Part shown: positions 18,463-28,674 of the stretch, piece after piece
Numbering within the stretch: the stretch's first letter is position 1
How the letters are laid out: every line of letters starts with the position of its first letter
Assembly: GCF_013002715.1 (NCBI RefSeq)
Contig: NZ_JABENB010000002.1
Coordinates: 124,001-188,000 of the forward strand
DNA: 64,000 nt
Source: Flexivirga aerilata
GTDB taxonomy: Bacteria > Actinomycetota > Actinomycetes > Actinomycetales > Dermatophilaceae
Direction of reading: 5' to 3'
Translations under genes and position numbers: made by a program
Notes under the pieces: generated by a model
What the model was told of the DNA's origin: nothing
What the model saw: only the letters and a program-made list of their open reading frames with translations
The model's database searches: none

Positions 18463-20009
18463 CGCGGTGCCACCAGCAGGCCAGTCAGCCGGCGTGCGAT
18501 CGAGTTCGCGCGGTCCGGCACGTGCCGCAGCAGCACCTGCCGGTCGTCCGCGCCGAGCCCGGCACGCAGCAGGTGCACGGCGACCGGGCACACCGCGGCA
18601 CCGACCACCGCGCTGGCGATGGCGACCAGCCACGGCGCAGCGGGCAGCGTGCCGGCCGCCCACCAGATCAGCGGCACGGCCACGACCGGGGCGAGCAGGT
18701 AGCGAACGGCACCGAGCGCCTGCCGGCCGGACAGCCCGAGCCCGGGCAGCTCGACACGCAGCAGCAGGGCCGTGCGCAGGAGCACGGCGGCGGATGCGGC
18801 GATCACCGCACCCCAGGCGCCGTATGCCGGGATCAGCGCGACCGACAACGCCAGATCGACCACGAGCGCGACCAGGCTCAGCCAGAACTGCTCCGTGGCG
18901 TGGCCGCGGGCCAGCGAGAAGGCGGTGAGCGGGCCGGCGATCACCGCGACCGTGCTGCTCAGCGAGAGCGCGACGAAGATCGGCGCGGCGTCCGCGAAGT
19001 CCGAGCCGTAGATGGTCGGGATCAGCACCGCGATCGGCGCCGCCGCGATCAGGCAGAGCACGGCACTGGCGGTACTGGTGACGCGCAACACCCGCAGGAG
19101 TGCCGCACCCATGCGCTGGGGAGCGACCGTCCGCAGACCGGCGAGGGCGGGCAGCAGCGGGCCGGTGAGCGCGTTGGCGGGCGCGTACATCTGACCGGCG
19201 ATGCCGAAGGCGAGCGCGAAGACACCGACCGCGACCGGCGTCGACAACCACTCCAGCAGAAGCACCTCGCTGCGTGAGGTGACCAGTCCGGCGACGAGAC
19301 CGGCGGCAGCGGTCGGCAGCGCGAAGTGCCAATAACCATCAGGGAATCCGACCGGCAGGCGAGGTCGCCATACGGCATGGCGATAGCGGGGGGCGACGAA
19401 GACGACGGCGAGCACGGGCACGAGTGCGGTGATCGCGGCGCGGACGATCCAGGTCAGGTCGGCGTCGCGGGTCACCGCGGCGCACAGCACGACCCCGATC
19501 TGCGCAAGCAGGTTGACGCCGAGGACGACCTTGGCCTCGGTCGCGGTCTTGTTCTCCAGCGTCAGGCAGTCGCTGAGCCCCGCGGCGGCCGACGGCACCC
19601 ATACCGCGAAGACGAGCGCGCCCGCCATGGCCCAGCCGTCGAGGTCGATGGCCAGCAGCATGAAGACCGAGAGGACCGGCGCGGTGACGAGCAGGCGGAA
19701 GCCCTGCGTCCGGGTGAGCAGGGCCTGCACCCGCTCGACGTCTCCGGCGGCATGGGCGCGTGCGCCGAACTGCACCATCGCTGACGTGGTGCCGAGGTCG
19801 ACGAGGGAGACCACGAGTGACAGGGCCGCGGTCAGGTAGGCCAGCCGCGCATAACCGGGCACGGCGAGCAGGTGGGCGAGCACGACGTTGACGACGGTCG
19901 CGACCGGCACCCCGACGAACGTGTTGAGCATCGTCCAGGAGACGCCGGCCACCGCTCCACGCTGGAGGTCCGCGCCGTCGACGGCGGGTGGCTCCGAGGG
20001 AAGGCTCAT
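18459..20009 (-). CDS. Polysaccharide flippase, Wzx/MATE-like
   Basis: A 516-residue membrane protein with about fourteen hydrophobic helices in the MOP exporter pattern. The N-terminal [17 protein letters not shown] stretch and the charged loops between helix pairs are typical of flippases that move undecaprenyl-linked repeat units to the outer face. A second group of helices follows [19 protein letters not shown], as in the two-lobed Wzx architecture. First gene of the minus-strand run 20009-16319. Its ATG is divergent from the small ORF at 20151. Partner of the polymerase-like protein at 9581. Confidence 0.88.
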   Translation of the reverse strand: MSLPSEPPAVDGADLQRGAVAGVSWTMLNTFVGVPVATVVNVVLAHLLAVPGYARLAYLTAALSLVVSLVDLGTTSAMVQFGARAHAAGDVERVQALLTRTQGFRLLVTAPVLSVFMLLAIDLDGWAMAGALVFAVWVPSAAAGLSDCLTLENKTATEAKVVLGVNLLAQIGVVLCAAVTRDADLTWIVRAAITALVPVLAVVFVAPRYRHAVWRPRLPVGFPDGYWHFALPTAAAGLVAGLVTSRSEVLLLEWLSTPVAVGVFALAFGIAGQMYAPANALTGPLLPALAGLRTVAPQRMGAALLRVLRVTSTASAVLCLIAAAPIAVLIPTIYGSDFADAAPIFVALSLSSTVAVIAGPLTAFSLARGHATEQFWLSLVALVVDLALSVALIPAYGAWGAVIAASAAVLLRTALLLRVELPGLGLSGRQALGAVRYLLAPVVAVPLIWWAAGTLPAAPWLVAIASAVVGAAVCPVAVHLLRAGLGADDRQVLLRHVPDRANSIARRLTGLLVAPR

Positions 20010-20090
20010 GGCTCGTTTCCGGGTTACGGCTGGAGGGGCGCGGCCATCTTCGCATCGGCACCCATCCGACCGTTACCGCTGGTCGCTCGT

Positions 20091-20096
20091 CATAAT
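20091..20096 (+). promoter_or_regulatory. Possible -10 element upstream of the small ORF and glycosyltransferase fusion
   Basis: CATAAT is the best -10-like hexamer in the 240-base divergent gap 20010-20248. It would give a leader of about 45-50 bases before the GTG at 20151. No convincing -35 is seen at the usual distance. Confidence 0.35.
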
Positions 20097-20150
20097 CGAA
20101 CAGGACCGTCGGTCGATGTCCCGCCGAGACAGTCGTGCAGGAGGTAAGAG

Positions 20151-20252
20151 GTGGCTCACCGCGTGGTGGTGCTGTCCTTCCGTGAGCTCTCCTTGCCTGG
20201 CCGTCTGGCCGCACGACCGCTGCGGTCTCTCGCCGGAAGGGGGGCGCGATGA
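20151..20252 (+). CDS. 33-residue ORF, coupled to the downstream glycosyltransferase
   Basis: A short reading frame not previously listed: GTG 20151, 33 codons, stop TGA 20250-20252 overlapping the ATG of the next gene (ATGA). A strong AGGAGG site lies six bases before the GTG, better than most sites in this window. The peptide starts [14 protein letters not shown] and is Arg/Leu-rich. Its first part loosely resembles the opening strand of GT4 enzymes, so it may be a leader peptide, a remnant of a lost gene, or a translational enhancer for the fusion gene. No hydrophobic helix. Expression is inferred from the ribosome site and overlap only. Confidence 0.5.
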   Translation: MAHRVVVLSFRELSLPGRLAARPLRSLAGRGAR

Positions 20253-22516
20253 CCCGCGTCGCGCTGTTGTTCCACACCCCGCAGCTGGGGGGCGCCGAGC
20301 TCGGCTCCGCACGGATGCTGCGCGCGCTGCCGGACGACGTTACGGTCGAGTGCGTGGTGCTCGGCGACGGCCCGCTGGTCGACCTGCTGCGGGCGGACGG
20401 ACACCGGGTACACGTCGTGCCGGCCGACGACGCGCTGGTCGCCCGGACTCGCGAGCAGACCTCCCGGGTGCGCGCCGTCACCGGGGCGTTCCGCGCGCTG
20501 CCGACCGTATGCCGCGTGACCCGCCTGATCCGGCGCCTCGACGTCGACGTGGTCTCCAGCACCTCGCTGAAGAGCGCCCTGCTGTCGGTGCCGGTCGCCC
20601 GGCTGACCTGCCTCCCGCTCGTCTGGCACCTGCACGACCGCATCGCGCCCGACTACCTGCCGCGCCACCTGGTGCGGCTCGTGCGCGCGCTGGCCCGGTG
20701 GGCACCGAAGGTGGTGGTCGCCAACTCCGCGGCGTCCGCGCGGACGCTGCCCGGTGTGCGGTCGCTCGTCGTCGTACATCCGGGACTCGAGCCCGAGCAG
20801 ATCGCGGACGATCCACGGCCCACGCCGTCCGGCGCTCCGGTGATCGGCATGGTGGGCCGCCTCAGCGAGACCAAGGGGCAGCGCGAGCTCGTGCAGGCGC
20901 TGCCCGCCGTGCTGGCCGCACACCCCCGCGCGCGACTGCGGCTGGTCGGCTCGGCGATGTTCGGCCAGGACGGCTACGAGGAGGAGCTGCGTGCCGAGGT
21001 CGACGCGCTCGGGCTCACCGACACCGTCAGTTTCACCGGGCAGGTCGAGGCGGACGACATCCCGGCCGCGCTCGCCGGTTTCTCGGTGGCCGTCCACGCC
21101 TCGCCGGTGCCCGAACCCTTCGGCCAGGTCGTCACCGAGGCGATGGCGCAGGGTGTGCCGGTCGTCGCCACCGCGGCCGGCGGCACCCTCGAGATCGTCG
21201 CCCCGACCGACGTCGCGTTCGATCGCCCGCTCGGGCTGCTCACCCCACCGGGCAACGTGCCGGCGCTCGCCGATGCGATGATCGCGGTGCTCGACGACCG
21301 GCAGGATGCCGAACGCCGCGCGCGGCGGGCACACGACTACGTGCAACGGAGGTTCACGATCCAGCGCAGCGCCGACCAGCTCGCCGAGGTATGGCGAGGG
21401 GCCGCGACCCGCGGCCGGCCCCCGGTGGCGATCGGCCACGACTACGTCACCCAGCGCGGCGGCGCGGAGCACGTCGCGATGGCGATCGCCGAGGCGTTCC
21501 CCGGTGCGCCCGTGCACACGATGCTCTACGAACCCTCCGGGTCCTTTCCGGGCTTCCGGTCGCTGCCGATGCGGGCGGGTGCGCTCAACCGGGTCCGGAC
21601 CTTCCGCGAGCACCATCGCCGGTCGTCGCCGTTCCTGCCGTTCGTCGCACCGCTGACCCGGGTCGACGCCGACGTCAGCGTGCTGTCGACGAGCGGCTGG
21701 GCGCACGCGTTCCGCGTCTCGGGCCGCAGCGTCGTCTACTGCCACTCGCCGGCGCGCTGGCTCTACCAGACCGGCGCCTACTTCGGCGGTCTGTCCTGGA
21801 AGTCGCCGATGACGTTGTCGTTGCTGGCGTTTCGGCCGATCCTGCGCCGCTGGGACCGGTGGGCCGCGCAGCGCGCAGATCGCTACGTGGTCAACTCCCG
21901 GGCGGTGCAGGCGGAGGTGCGCGCGATCTACGGGATCGACGCGGAGGTGCTGTCCCCGCCATACGGCGTCGACCCGGAGGGGGTGCGATCGCGGCCCGAC
22001 GGCGTCGACGGCGAGTTCTTCCTGCTGGTGTCGCGGCTGATGCCCTACAAGCACGTCGACCGCGTCGTCGAGGCGTTCCGCGGCACCCCTTACCGGTTGG
22101 TGATCGTCGGCGCCGGTCCGGAGCGGGCGGCGATCGAGCAGCTGCTGCCGGCGAACGTCACGTTGCTGTCCGACATCGACGACGCACAGTTGCGCTGGCT
22201 CTACGCGGCAGCCCGGGCGCTGGTCGCCGCCAGCCTCGAGGACTTCGGTCTCACGCCGGTCGAGGCGGCGGTCTTCGGCACCCCGACGATCGCGCTGCGG
22301 GCGCGGGGCTACCTCGACACGGTGGTGGAGGGGGAGACCGGGCTGTTCTTCGACGAACCGACCCCGGCGGCGATCGCGTCCGCGGTGCAGCGCGCGCTCG
22401 CGGTCGACTGGGACGAGGAGCGCATCCGCCGGCACGCGGAGCAGTTCTCCCCGCAGACGTTCGCGGCCCGCATGCGGGCGCTGGTCGACGACCTCGGCCG
22501 GTCGGCACCTGCCTGA
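20249..22516 (+). CDS. Tandem family 4 glycosyltransferase fusion
   Basis: A 755-residue protein made of two complete GT-B units. Unit 1 (1-380): [20 protein letters not shown], then [20 protein letters not shown] and an [18 protein letters not shown] donor motif. Unit 2 (about 390-755): [20 protein letters not shown], a [13 protein letters not shown] segment, [20 protein letters not shown], and [20 protein letters not shown]. Unit 2 resembles stand-alone mannosyl/rhamnosyltransferases that begin with a HDYLTQRGGAERV-type motif. Both EX7E pairs are intact, so two successive transfers are plausible. A GGAAGGGG site precedes the ATG, and the short ORF at 20151 overlaps it. A phosphatase gene follows after 26 bases. 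Confidence 0.9.
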   Translation: MTRVALLFHTPQLGGAELGSARMLRALPDDVTVECVVLGDGPLVDLLRADGHRVHVVPADDALVARTREQTSRVRAVTGAFRALPTVCRVTRLIRRLDVDVVSSTSLKSALLSVPVARLTCLPLVWHLHDRIAPDYLPRHLVRLVRALARWAPKVVVANSAASARTLPGVRSLVVVHPGLEPEQIADDPRPTPSGAPVIGMVGRLSETKGQRELVQALPAVLAAHPRARLRLVGSAMFGQDGYEEELRAEVDALGLTDTVSFTGQVEADDIPAALAGFSVAVHASPVPEPFGQVVTEAMAQGVPVVATAAGGTLEIVAPTDVAFDRPLGLLTPPGNVPALADAMIAVLDDRQDAERRARRAHDYVQRRFTIQRSADQLAEVWRGAATRGRPPVAIGHDYVTQRGGAEHVAMAIAEAFPGAPVHTMLYEPSGSFPGFRSLPMRAGALNRVRTFREHHRRSSPFLPFVAPLTRVDADVSVLSTSGWAHAFRVSGRSVVYCHSPARWLYQTGAYFGGLSWKSPMTLSLLAFRPILRRWDRWAAQRADRYVVNSRAVQAEVRAIYGIDAEVLSPPYGVDPEGVRSRPDGVDGEFFLLVSRLMPYKHVDRVVEAFRGTPYRLVIVGAGPERAAIEQLLPANVTLLSDIDDAQLRWLYAAARALVAASLEDFGLTPVEAAVFGTPTIALRARGYLDTVVEGETGLFFDEPTPAAIASAVQRALAVDWDEERIRRHAEQFSPQTFAARMRALVDDLGRSAPA

Positions 22517-22542
22517 CGGCCGCGGTCGTGGAAGATGTCGGT

Positions 22543-23367
22543 ATGACGAATCGCAGGCCGGTCAATTGCTGGCTCACCGACATGGACGGCGTGCTGGTGC
22601 ACGAGGAGCACGCGATCCCCGGTGCGGCCGAGTTCCTGCAGCAGTTGCAGGAGCGGCAGCTCCGCTTCCTGGTGCTGACCAACAACTCGATCTACACCCC
22701 GCGCGACCTGCGGGCCCGGTTGCTGGCCAGTGGGATCGACGTGCCGGAGGAGGCCATCTGGACCTCGGCGATGGCGACCGCGCAGTTCCTCGACGAGCAG
22801 CGCCCGAACGGCTCGGCATACGTGCTGGGCGAGGCCGGCCTCACGACCGCGCTGCACGACGTCGGCTACATCATGACCTCTCGCGACCCCGACTACGTGG
22901 TGCTGGGGGAGACCCGCACCTACTCCTTCGAGGCGATCACGCGGGCGATCCGGCTGATCGAGGGCGGCGCCCGTTTCATCGCGACCAACCCGGACGCGAC
23001 CGGCCCGTCGACCGAGGGGTCGCTGCCGGCGACGGGCGCGATCGCCGCGCTGATCACCAAGGCGACCGGCGTCGAGCCCTACTACGTGGGCAAACCCAAC
23101 CCGTTGATGATGCGCAGCGCGCTCAACCGCATCGACGCGCACTCCGAGACGACCGTGATGATCGGCGACCGCATCGACACCGACATCGTGAGCGGTCTCG
23201 AGGCGGGTCTGCGGACGATCCTGGTGCTGAGCGGGTCGACCCGGCCGGAGCAGGTCGAGCGGCACCCGTTCGTGCCGACCCGGGTCGTCGAGTCGATCGC
23301 CGACGTCGTGCCGCTGGTGGGGCAGCTGGCGCCGAAAACCGATCAGCCGGAGGCGGATCCGGCCTGA
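22543..23367 (+). CDS. NagD-like HAD-superfamily phosphatase
   Basis: A 274-residue HAD IIA hydrolase. DMDGVLV (13-19) supplies the nucleophile and acid Asp, TNN (46-48) is motif II, Lys184 in YVGKPNP is motif III, and GDRIDTD (208-214) is motif IV. NagD, PNPase-like and phosphoglycolate phosphatases share this layout; substrates are nucleotides or sugar phosphates and are not predictable here. ATG 22543 starts the conserved N-terminus; an open frame continues upstream but is the shadow of the glycosyltransferase gene. It overlaps the end of the convergent peptidase gene by 25 bases. Confidence 0.9.
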   Translation: MTNRRPVNCWLTDMDGVLVHEEHAIPGAAEFLQQLQERQLRFLVLTNNSIYTPRDLRARLLASGIDVPEEAIWTSAMATAQFLDEQRPNGSAYVLGEAGLTTALHDVGYIMTSRDPDYVVLGETRTYSFEAITRAIRLIEGGARFIATNPDATGPSTEGSLPATGAIAALITKATGVEPYYVGKPNPLMMRSALNRIDAHSETTVMIGDRIDTDIVSGLEAGLRTILVLSGSTRPEQVERHPFVPTRVVESIADVVPLVGQLAPKTDQPEADPA

Positions 23368-24830
23368 CGTGATTGATTTCGTCCGCTGTTGCGCCGGACG
23401 AAGTCGATCAGGTCGGCGCTCTGCTGCACGCGGCTCGGCTGGTGCACGTAGGTCATGTGTCCCGCCTCGTAGAACTTGTGCTCCAGGCGCGGCAGCAGCT
23501 CGGGTGCCAGGCGGGCAACGTCGTCCTGCGCGCAGTAGTAGGGCGTCGCACCGTCGTAGTAGCCGTAGGCGAAATGCACTGCCAGTGAAGGGTTCTGGCG
23601 CATCGCACGGGACAACCGGTCGATCACGTAGACGGGGGAGTTCTCGAACTCCTTGAAGCTCCACTCCTCCCCGACGCCCTTGCCGAAGACCCGGAAGACC
23701 TCGCCGTCGGTCACGCCGAGGTCGGCGTGCAGGTAGTGCTGGAACGCGGCGGCGTAGGGGCCGGAGATCGCGTCCATGGAGGGGTCGGCGTCCATCGACT
23801 CGGCGATGCGGCTGGCGGCGGGGCCGGTGAAGCGCGAGTCCAGGCGACCGACTGTGCTGCCTTCGTCGCGCAGCAGCTCCCCGAAGTAGCGCCAGTGCTC
23901 GATGCGCAGGTCGGCGCGGTCGACGTAGTCCTCGGTCAGGCCAGTGAGCCGGGCGATCGTCGAAACCGCTTCTGCGCGCTCGGTTTCGGTGAGGCGGTTG
24001 CCGCGGGACAGCACCCAGGGATAGTCGCGCTCGGCATACGCCTCGGCCTCGGCGAGCACCTCCGCGAGCGGCCGGTCCCCGTGCTTGCCGTGGTAGTGCG
24101 CGGTCGCGGCGTAGAACGGCAGGTAGAGCACGTGCGCGCGGTCATTGCCGTGCTCGAAGTTGGCGGTGCCGAAGTTGAGCACGCTGCTGATCATGATGAG
24201 CCCGTTGAGGTACATCGCGTGATCGGTCTGCAGGTATTGCGCGAGGCCGGCCGCGCGGGTGGTGCCGTAGGACTCGCCGGCGATGAACTTCGGGGACAGC
24301 CATCGCCCTTGCGCGGTCACCCATTGCCGGATGACCTCGCCCACCGACTCGATGTCGGCGGTGAAGCCGTGGAAGTCCTTCGGTTTGCCACCCTCCACGA
24401 CCCGTGACTGACCGGTCGAGACCGGGTCGATGAAGACCAGATCGCTTGCGATGAGCAGGGTTTCGAGGTTGTCGGTCAGGTCGTAGGGCGGTGGGAGCAG
24501 GTCTCCTGCGTCGCCCATCACCACCCGTCGCGGACCGAGCAGGCCCATGTGCAGCCAGAGACTGGAGCTGCCCGGCCCGCCGTTGAAGGCGAAGGTCACC
24601 GGCCGGTCGTGCGGCTCGGCGTCGTCGAGGGTGTAGGCGGTGATCGCCACCCGTGCGGTGGGTTTGCGCCCCTGCCAGACGCCGTCCTCGATCTTGTCGT
24701 CGCGCAGCACGACCGTGCCGGACGTGCTCGTGTAGGCCAGCGGGCCCGACGGGGTCGTCAGGGTGTGACTGCGGGTGACGAGGTGGTCAGTGGGATCAGG
24801 CTGCGGATCGGGCGACGTGGTCTCGGGCAC
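23343..24830 (-). CDS. Serine carboxypeptidase-like protein (peptidase family S10)
   Basis: A 495-residue alpha/beta-hydrolase. [11 protein letters not shown] (82-92) is the oxyanion-hole signature of S10, GESYGTT (184-190) carries the nucleophile Ser186, [10 protein letters not shown] near residue 430 holds the catalytic Asp, and AGHMTYVH near residue 460 the catalytic His. All triad members are present. No signal peptide is visible, so despite its relatives being secreted or vacuolar it appears cytoplasmic; bacterial members of this type often lack signals. GTG start at 24830. Substrate unknown. Confidence 0.92.
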   Translation of the reverse strand: MPETTSPDPQPDPTDHLVTRSHTLTTPSGPLAYTSTSGTVVLRDDKIEDGVWQGRKPTARVAITAYTLDDAEPHDRPVTFAFNGGPGSSSLWLHMGLLGPRRVVMGDAGDLLPPPYDLTDNLETLLIASDLVFIDPVSTGQSRVVEGGKPKDFHGFTADIESVGEVIRQWVTAQGRWLSPKFIAGESYGTTRAAGLAQYLQTDHAMYLNGLIMISSVLNFGTANFEHGNDRAHVLYLPFYAATAHYHGKHGDRPLAEVLAEAEAYAERDYPWVLSRGNRLTETERAEAVSTIARLTGLTEDYVDRADLRIEHWRYFGELLRDEGSTVGRLDSRFTGPAASRIAESMDADPSMDAISGPYAAAFQHYLHADLGVTDGEVFRVFGKGVGEEWSFKEFENSPVYVIDRLSRAMRQNPSLAVHFAYGYYDGATPYYCAQDDVARLAPELLPRLEHKFYEAGHMTYVHQPSRVQQSADLIDFVRRNSGRNQSRQAGSASG

Positions 24831-24855
24831 GCGCCGAGGCTAGCGTGACCTCAGA

Positions 24856-25500
24856 TCAGCACGCGGCGCCGTCGGCGGCCACCGTGGGGGCTTGTACGGC
24901 GATGTCGTCGGAGGTCGAGGTGCCAAGCGAGGCAAAACTCCACTGGTATCGGAAGGTGTAGGACCCGGTCGCCGTGGGTTGGTAGCTGAGACTCACGGTG
25001 CCGCTCGATGCCGTGCTGTCGAAGGTGGTGCCGTTGACCAGCACGGTGCCCGTGGACGAGAGAATCTGCGGTGTCAGCGTCTGTGTCACCGTGTTCGTGG
25101 TGAGGGCTATCGTTTGGGCGGTGAAGGTGTAGTTGACGCCGCCGCGGAGGCAGATGCTGGTGCTGTACCAAACGTACGGTGTCGTCGAGGAGCGGCAACT
25201 GCAGCCCAGGACGCCGCAACCGGATTGTGAGTAGGGGTCGCGCGACTCACCGATCGCGTTGTCCAGGGTCCGTCCGCCGTAGTTCAACGTCCCAGGGCCG
25301 TCGAGAGTCGAGCCACTCTGCCAGCAACCACTGGTCCGGGTGGCGGACCAGTTGGCGCCGAACGCCATCGTCGGGCAGGTGGATACGCAGTTGCCGGAGG
25401 CGGTCGTGGCGACGGCGGGCGTGCTGATCATGAGAATAGGCGTCGCCCAGGCGGCACCCTTAGCCAGGGTGCGTCGACTCGGCCGAGCGGTGGTTGTCAT
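24856..25500 (-). CDS. Cys-rich exported protein with a Tat-like signal
   Basis: A 214-residue protein without a family I recognise. The N-terminus SRRTLAKGAAWATPILM has a twin-arginine motif and a hydrophobic core ending near an AVA-type cleavage site. The mature part has eight Cys (NCVSTC, GCW, GCGVLGCSC, ICL and the C-terminal Cys), an even number that could form four disulfides. The second half is Thr/Ser-rich with beta-strand character (VNYTFTAQTI, SYTFRYQWSF), like bacterial Ig-type or surface sandwich domains. An AAGGGG site precedes ATG 25500. It lies next to a degraded exported-protein gene on the other strand. Confidence 0.65.
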   Translation of the reverse strand: MTTTARPSRRTLAKGAAWATPILMISTPAVATTASGNCVSTCPTMAFGANWSATRTSGCWQSGSTLDGPGTLNYGGRTLDNAIGESRDPYSQSGCGVLGCSCRSSTTPYVWYSTSICLRGGVNYTFTAQTIALTTNTVTQTLTPQILSSTGTVLVNGTTFDSTASSGTVSLSYQPTATGSYTFRYQWSFASLGTSTSDDIAVQAPTVAADGAAC

Positions 25501-25635
25501 CCAAACCCCTTCGTCATCCGCGTTTTGCGATGGAGCCGCGTCCGTACGGTCGTCACGATACGGGGCATCCGGCCACTAGTCCAAGCTGGTCAGCGTGCCC
25601 GGAGCCCGTGGCGCGGTCCGGTCCGCGGGTTCAAG

Positions 25636-26042
25636 CTGCTGTGGTCGCCGGTGCGGAGCTGAGTCGTCGTACCCTCGTGCACCTCCGCGCTGAACATCGC
25701 GATCTCCGACGCCTGTGTCGCCGGTCGACCCGTTCACCACGGGTCGCGTTCACGATCCAGGTGACGAACATGTCGGTGCCCGCGACGTCGGTCTTCACCC
25801 AGGCCAGCAGCGGGCTGAGATTGAGGTCGACGGTCGGCAGGACGCTGCTGCCGTACGTGACCGCGAGCCAGTCCAACACGGTGTTCACCCCGAAGGCGAA
25901 CATCCCGGCCGGGACCTACACCCTCACCGTCACCACGACATCAGCATTGGCGAGCCTGACGCTCAGCGTCACCTCGTCGGACACGTACCCGGGCGACGAC
26001 TCGGCGACGGCGAACGTCCTGGCACTCGGGATCTGCGGCTGA
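25636..26042 (+). pseudogene. Remnant of a secreted beta-sandwich protein gene
   Basis: From 25743 the frame ending at TGA 26040-26042 encodes VAFTIQVTNMSVPATSVFTQ, then TFTLTVTTTS-like strands and DDSATANVLALGICG. This resembles secreted actinobacterial proteins with a DUF11-like sandwich. The matching upstream part, PSCTSALNIAISDACVAG, is one frame away (from about 25668), and further upstream neither frame gives a start with a hydrophobic signal; a stop lies at 25657-25659. A frameshift near 25720-25743 and loss of the signal region are the simplest reading. A sequencing error could explain only part of this. Bases 25501-25635 hold nothing I can assign. Confidence 0.45.
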
Positions 26043-26054
26043 CTGCCGGCAGAG

Positions 26055-26831
26055 TCAGCTCGACCGCTGCGCGACGATGAGGTTGATGCCGTTCTTGCTG
26101 ATCTCCCGGCGCGCGCGTTCGTCGAGTTCGGCGTCGGTGACGAGGGTGTCGACCTTGTCGAGCGTCGCGATCGTGGACAGCCCGATGATGCCCCACTTGC
26201 TGTGGTCGGCCACGACCACGATCCGCTTGGCCGACTTGATCAGGGCCCGATTGGTCTGTGCTTCCTGCAGATTGGGCGTCGTGAGGCCTGCTTCGAGGTC
26301 GATGCCGTGGACCCCGAGGATCAGCGTGTCCACGTGGACGTCGGCGAGCATCTGGTTGGCCACCGGCCCGGCGAGCGCGTCGGACGGCGTGCGCACGCCG
26401 CCGGTGAGCACCACCAGCCGGTCGTGGTCCTCCGGGTCGTAGAGCAACTCCGCGACCCGCGGCGAGTTGGTGACGACCGTGAGCCGCTTGATCGGGCGCA
26501 GCTCCTGCGCCACGGCGTACGCCGTCGTGCCGGCGGACACCGCGACCGACGATCCGGGTGAGATCAGACTCGCCGTCGTCCGCGCGATCTCCGACTTCTG
26601 CACCGGGTTCATCTCCGACTTGGCGGTGAAACCGGGTTCGTCCGCGCTGCGGTCGGCCTGCGTCGCGCCGCCGTGCACCTTGCGCACCAGGCCCTTGTGG
26701 GCGAGCGCTTCGATGTCGCGGCGGATGGTCATGTCGCTGACGCCGAGGTCGGCGACCAATTCCGACACCCGCACTCCGCCGTGCTCCTGCACGGCCTGCG
26801 CTATCAGCTCCTGACGCTGACGAGCCAGCAT
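26055..26831 (-). CDS. DeoR/GlpR-family transcriptional regulator
   Basis: A 258-residue repressor. The N-terminal winged helix-turn-helix (about 3-57) contains VSELVADLGVSDMTIRRDIE, typical of DeoR proteins. The C-terminal domain has the DeoR sensor fold, with SAGTTAYAVAQEL, VVTNS, LTGG and the VVADHSKWG segment that binds a phosphorylated sugar or related effector. The gene stands alone: trpS is divergent and the degraded gene is convergent, so its target is not evident from context. Regulation of the nucleoside or deoxyribose genes elsewhere in the window is only a guess. Confidence 0.92.
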   Translation of the reverse strand: MLARQRQELIAQAVQEHGGVRVSELVADLGVSDMTIRRDIEALAHKGLVRKVHGGATQADRSADEPGFTAKSEMNPVQKSEIARTTASLISPGSSVAVSAGTTAYAVAQELRPIKRLTVVTNSPRVAELLYDPEDHDRLVVLTGGVRTPSDALAGPVANQMLADVHVDTLILGVHGIDLEAGLTTPNLQEAQTNRALIKSAKRIVVVADHSKWGIIGLSTIATLDKVDTLVTDAELDERARREISKNGINLIVAQRSS

Positions 26832-26874
26832 CAGCCCTCCTCCGCTCGGTTTGCGGCACTTTCCCCATATCTAA

Positions 26875-28017
<1,143 letters not shown>

Positions 28018-28074
28018 GCGTCGGAGTGAGCCTGGAAGTACGCGCAGAGGTGAGCCGGAAGTGAGCATCGCCCG

Positions 28075-28590
28075 ATGAGCACCATCGGGGTGTCGATCCC
28101 GATCCCGCCGCCGTACGGCGGCCAGTTGCAGCAGGCGCGCCGCGATGTCGGCGATCCGCTCGCCGACGCGGTGCCGCCGCACGTGACGCTGATGCCGCCC
28201 ACCGAGGTCGAGGCGGATCAGCTGGAGCGGCTGCGCGAACACTTGGTGCGGGTCGCCAAGGACGCACAACCCTTCCGGATGACGCTGCGCGGCACCGGCA
28301 CGTTCCGGCCGCTGTCACCCGTCGTCTTCGTCGCGGTGGCGGAGGGCATCGCCAGCTGCGAGCGCCTCGAGCAGGCGGTGCGGTCCGGGCCGGTCGAGCG
28401 CGAACTGCAGTTCCCCTACCACCCGCACGTCACCATCGCGCACGGTCTCGACGATGCCGCGCTGGACCGCGCGTTCGACGAGTTGGCGTCATACCACTGC
28501 ACCTTCGAGGTTTCCGGCTTCGATCTCTACGAGCACGGCGACGATCAGGTGTGGCGCCCGGTGGAGACCTTCGGCTTCGCCGGCCGTTGA
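28075..28590 (+). CDS. 2'-5' RNA ligase-like (2H phosphoesterase) protein
   Basis: A 171-residue two-histidine phosphoesterase. The two HXT motifs are HVT at 36-38 (PPHVTLMPP) and HVT at 118-120 (YHPHVTIAHG), as in LigT and ThpR. The family hydrolyses 2',3'-cyclic or 2'-5' RNA phosphodiester bonds; the cellular substrate in bacteria is unclear. Placement directly after trpS recurs in actinobacteria to my memory. The spacer of 57 bases has no good ribosome site, and very short GTG frames run between the trpS stop and this ATG, so coupled reinitiation is possible. Confidence 0.88.
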   Translation: MSTIGVSIPIPPPYGGQLQQARRDVGDPLADAVPPHVTLMPPTEVEADQLERLREHLVRVAKDAQPFRMTLRGTGTFRPLSPVVFVAVAEGIASCERLEQAVRSGPVERELQFPYHPHVTIAHGLDDAALDRAFDELASYHCTFEVSGFDLYEHGDDQVWRPVETFGFAGR

Positions 28591-28661
28591 CCGCACCCGC
28601 GGCGGATGTGACCCACGCCACTTAGGTGGACCTTCTTTCGATGTCAAGGTACTTTCCGGCG

Positions 28662-28667
28662 TAATCT
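28662..28667 (+). promoter_or_regulatory. Probable -10 element of sdhCAB (leaderless start)
   Basis: TAATCT ends seven bases before the GTG of sdhC, the distance expected if transcription starts at or just before the start codon. No ribosome site is present. An AGGTGGACCT palindrome lies about 25 bases further upstream. Confidence 0.55.
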
Positions 28668-28674
28668 GAAGATC

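Noticed and set aside
19888..23367. Very long open frame (over 1,100 codons) overlapping the glycosyltransferase fusion
   Set aside because: Up to 22542 it is Arg/Pro-rich out-of-frame reading of the glycosyltransferase. Only the part from ATG 22543 is a gene (NagD-like).
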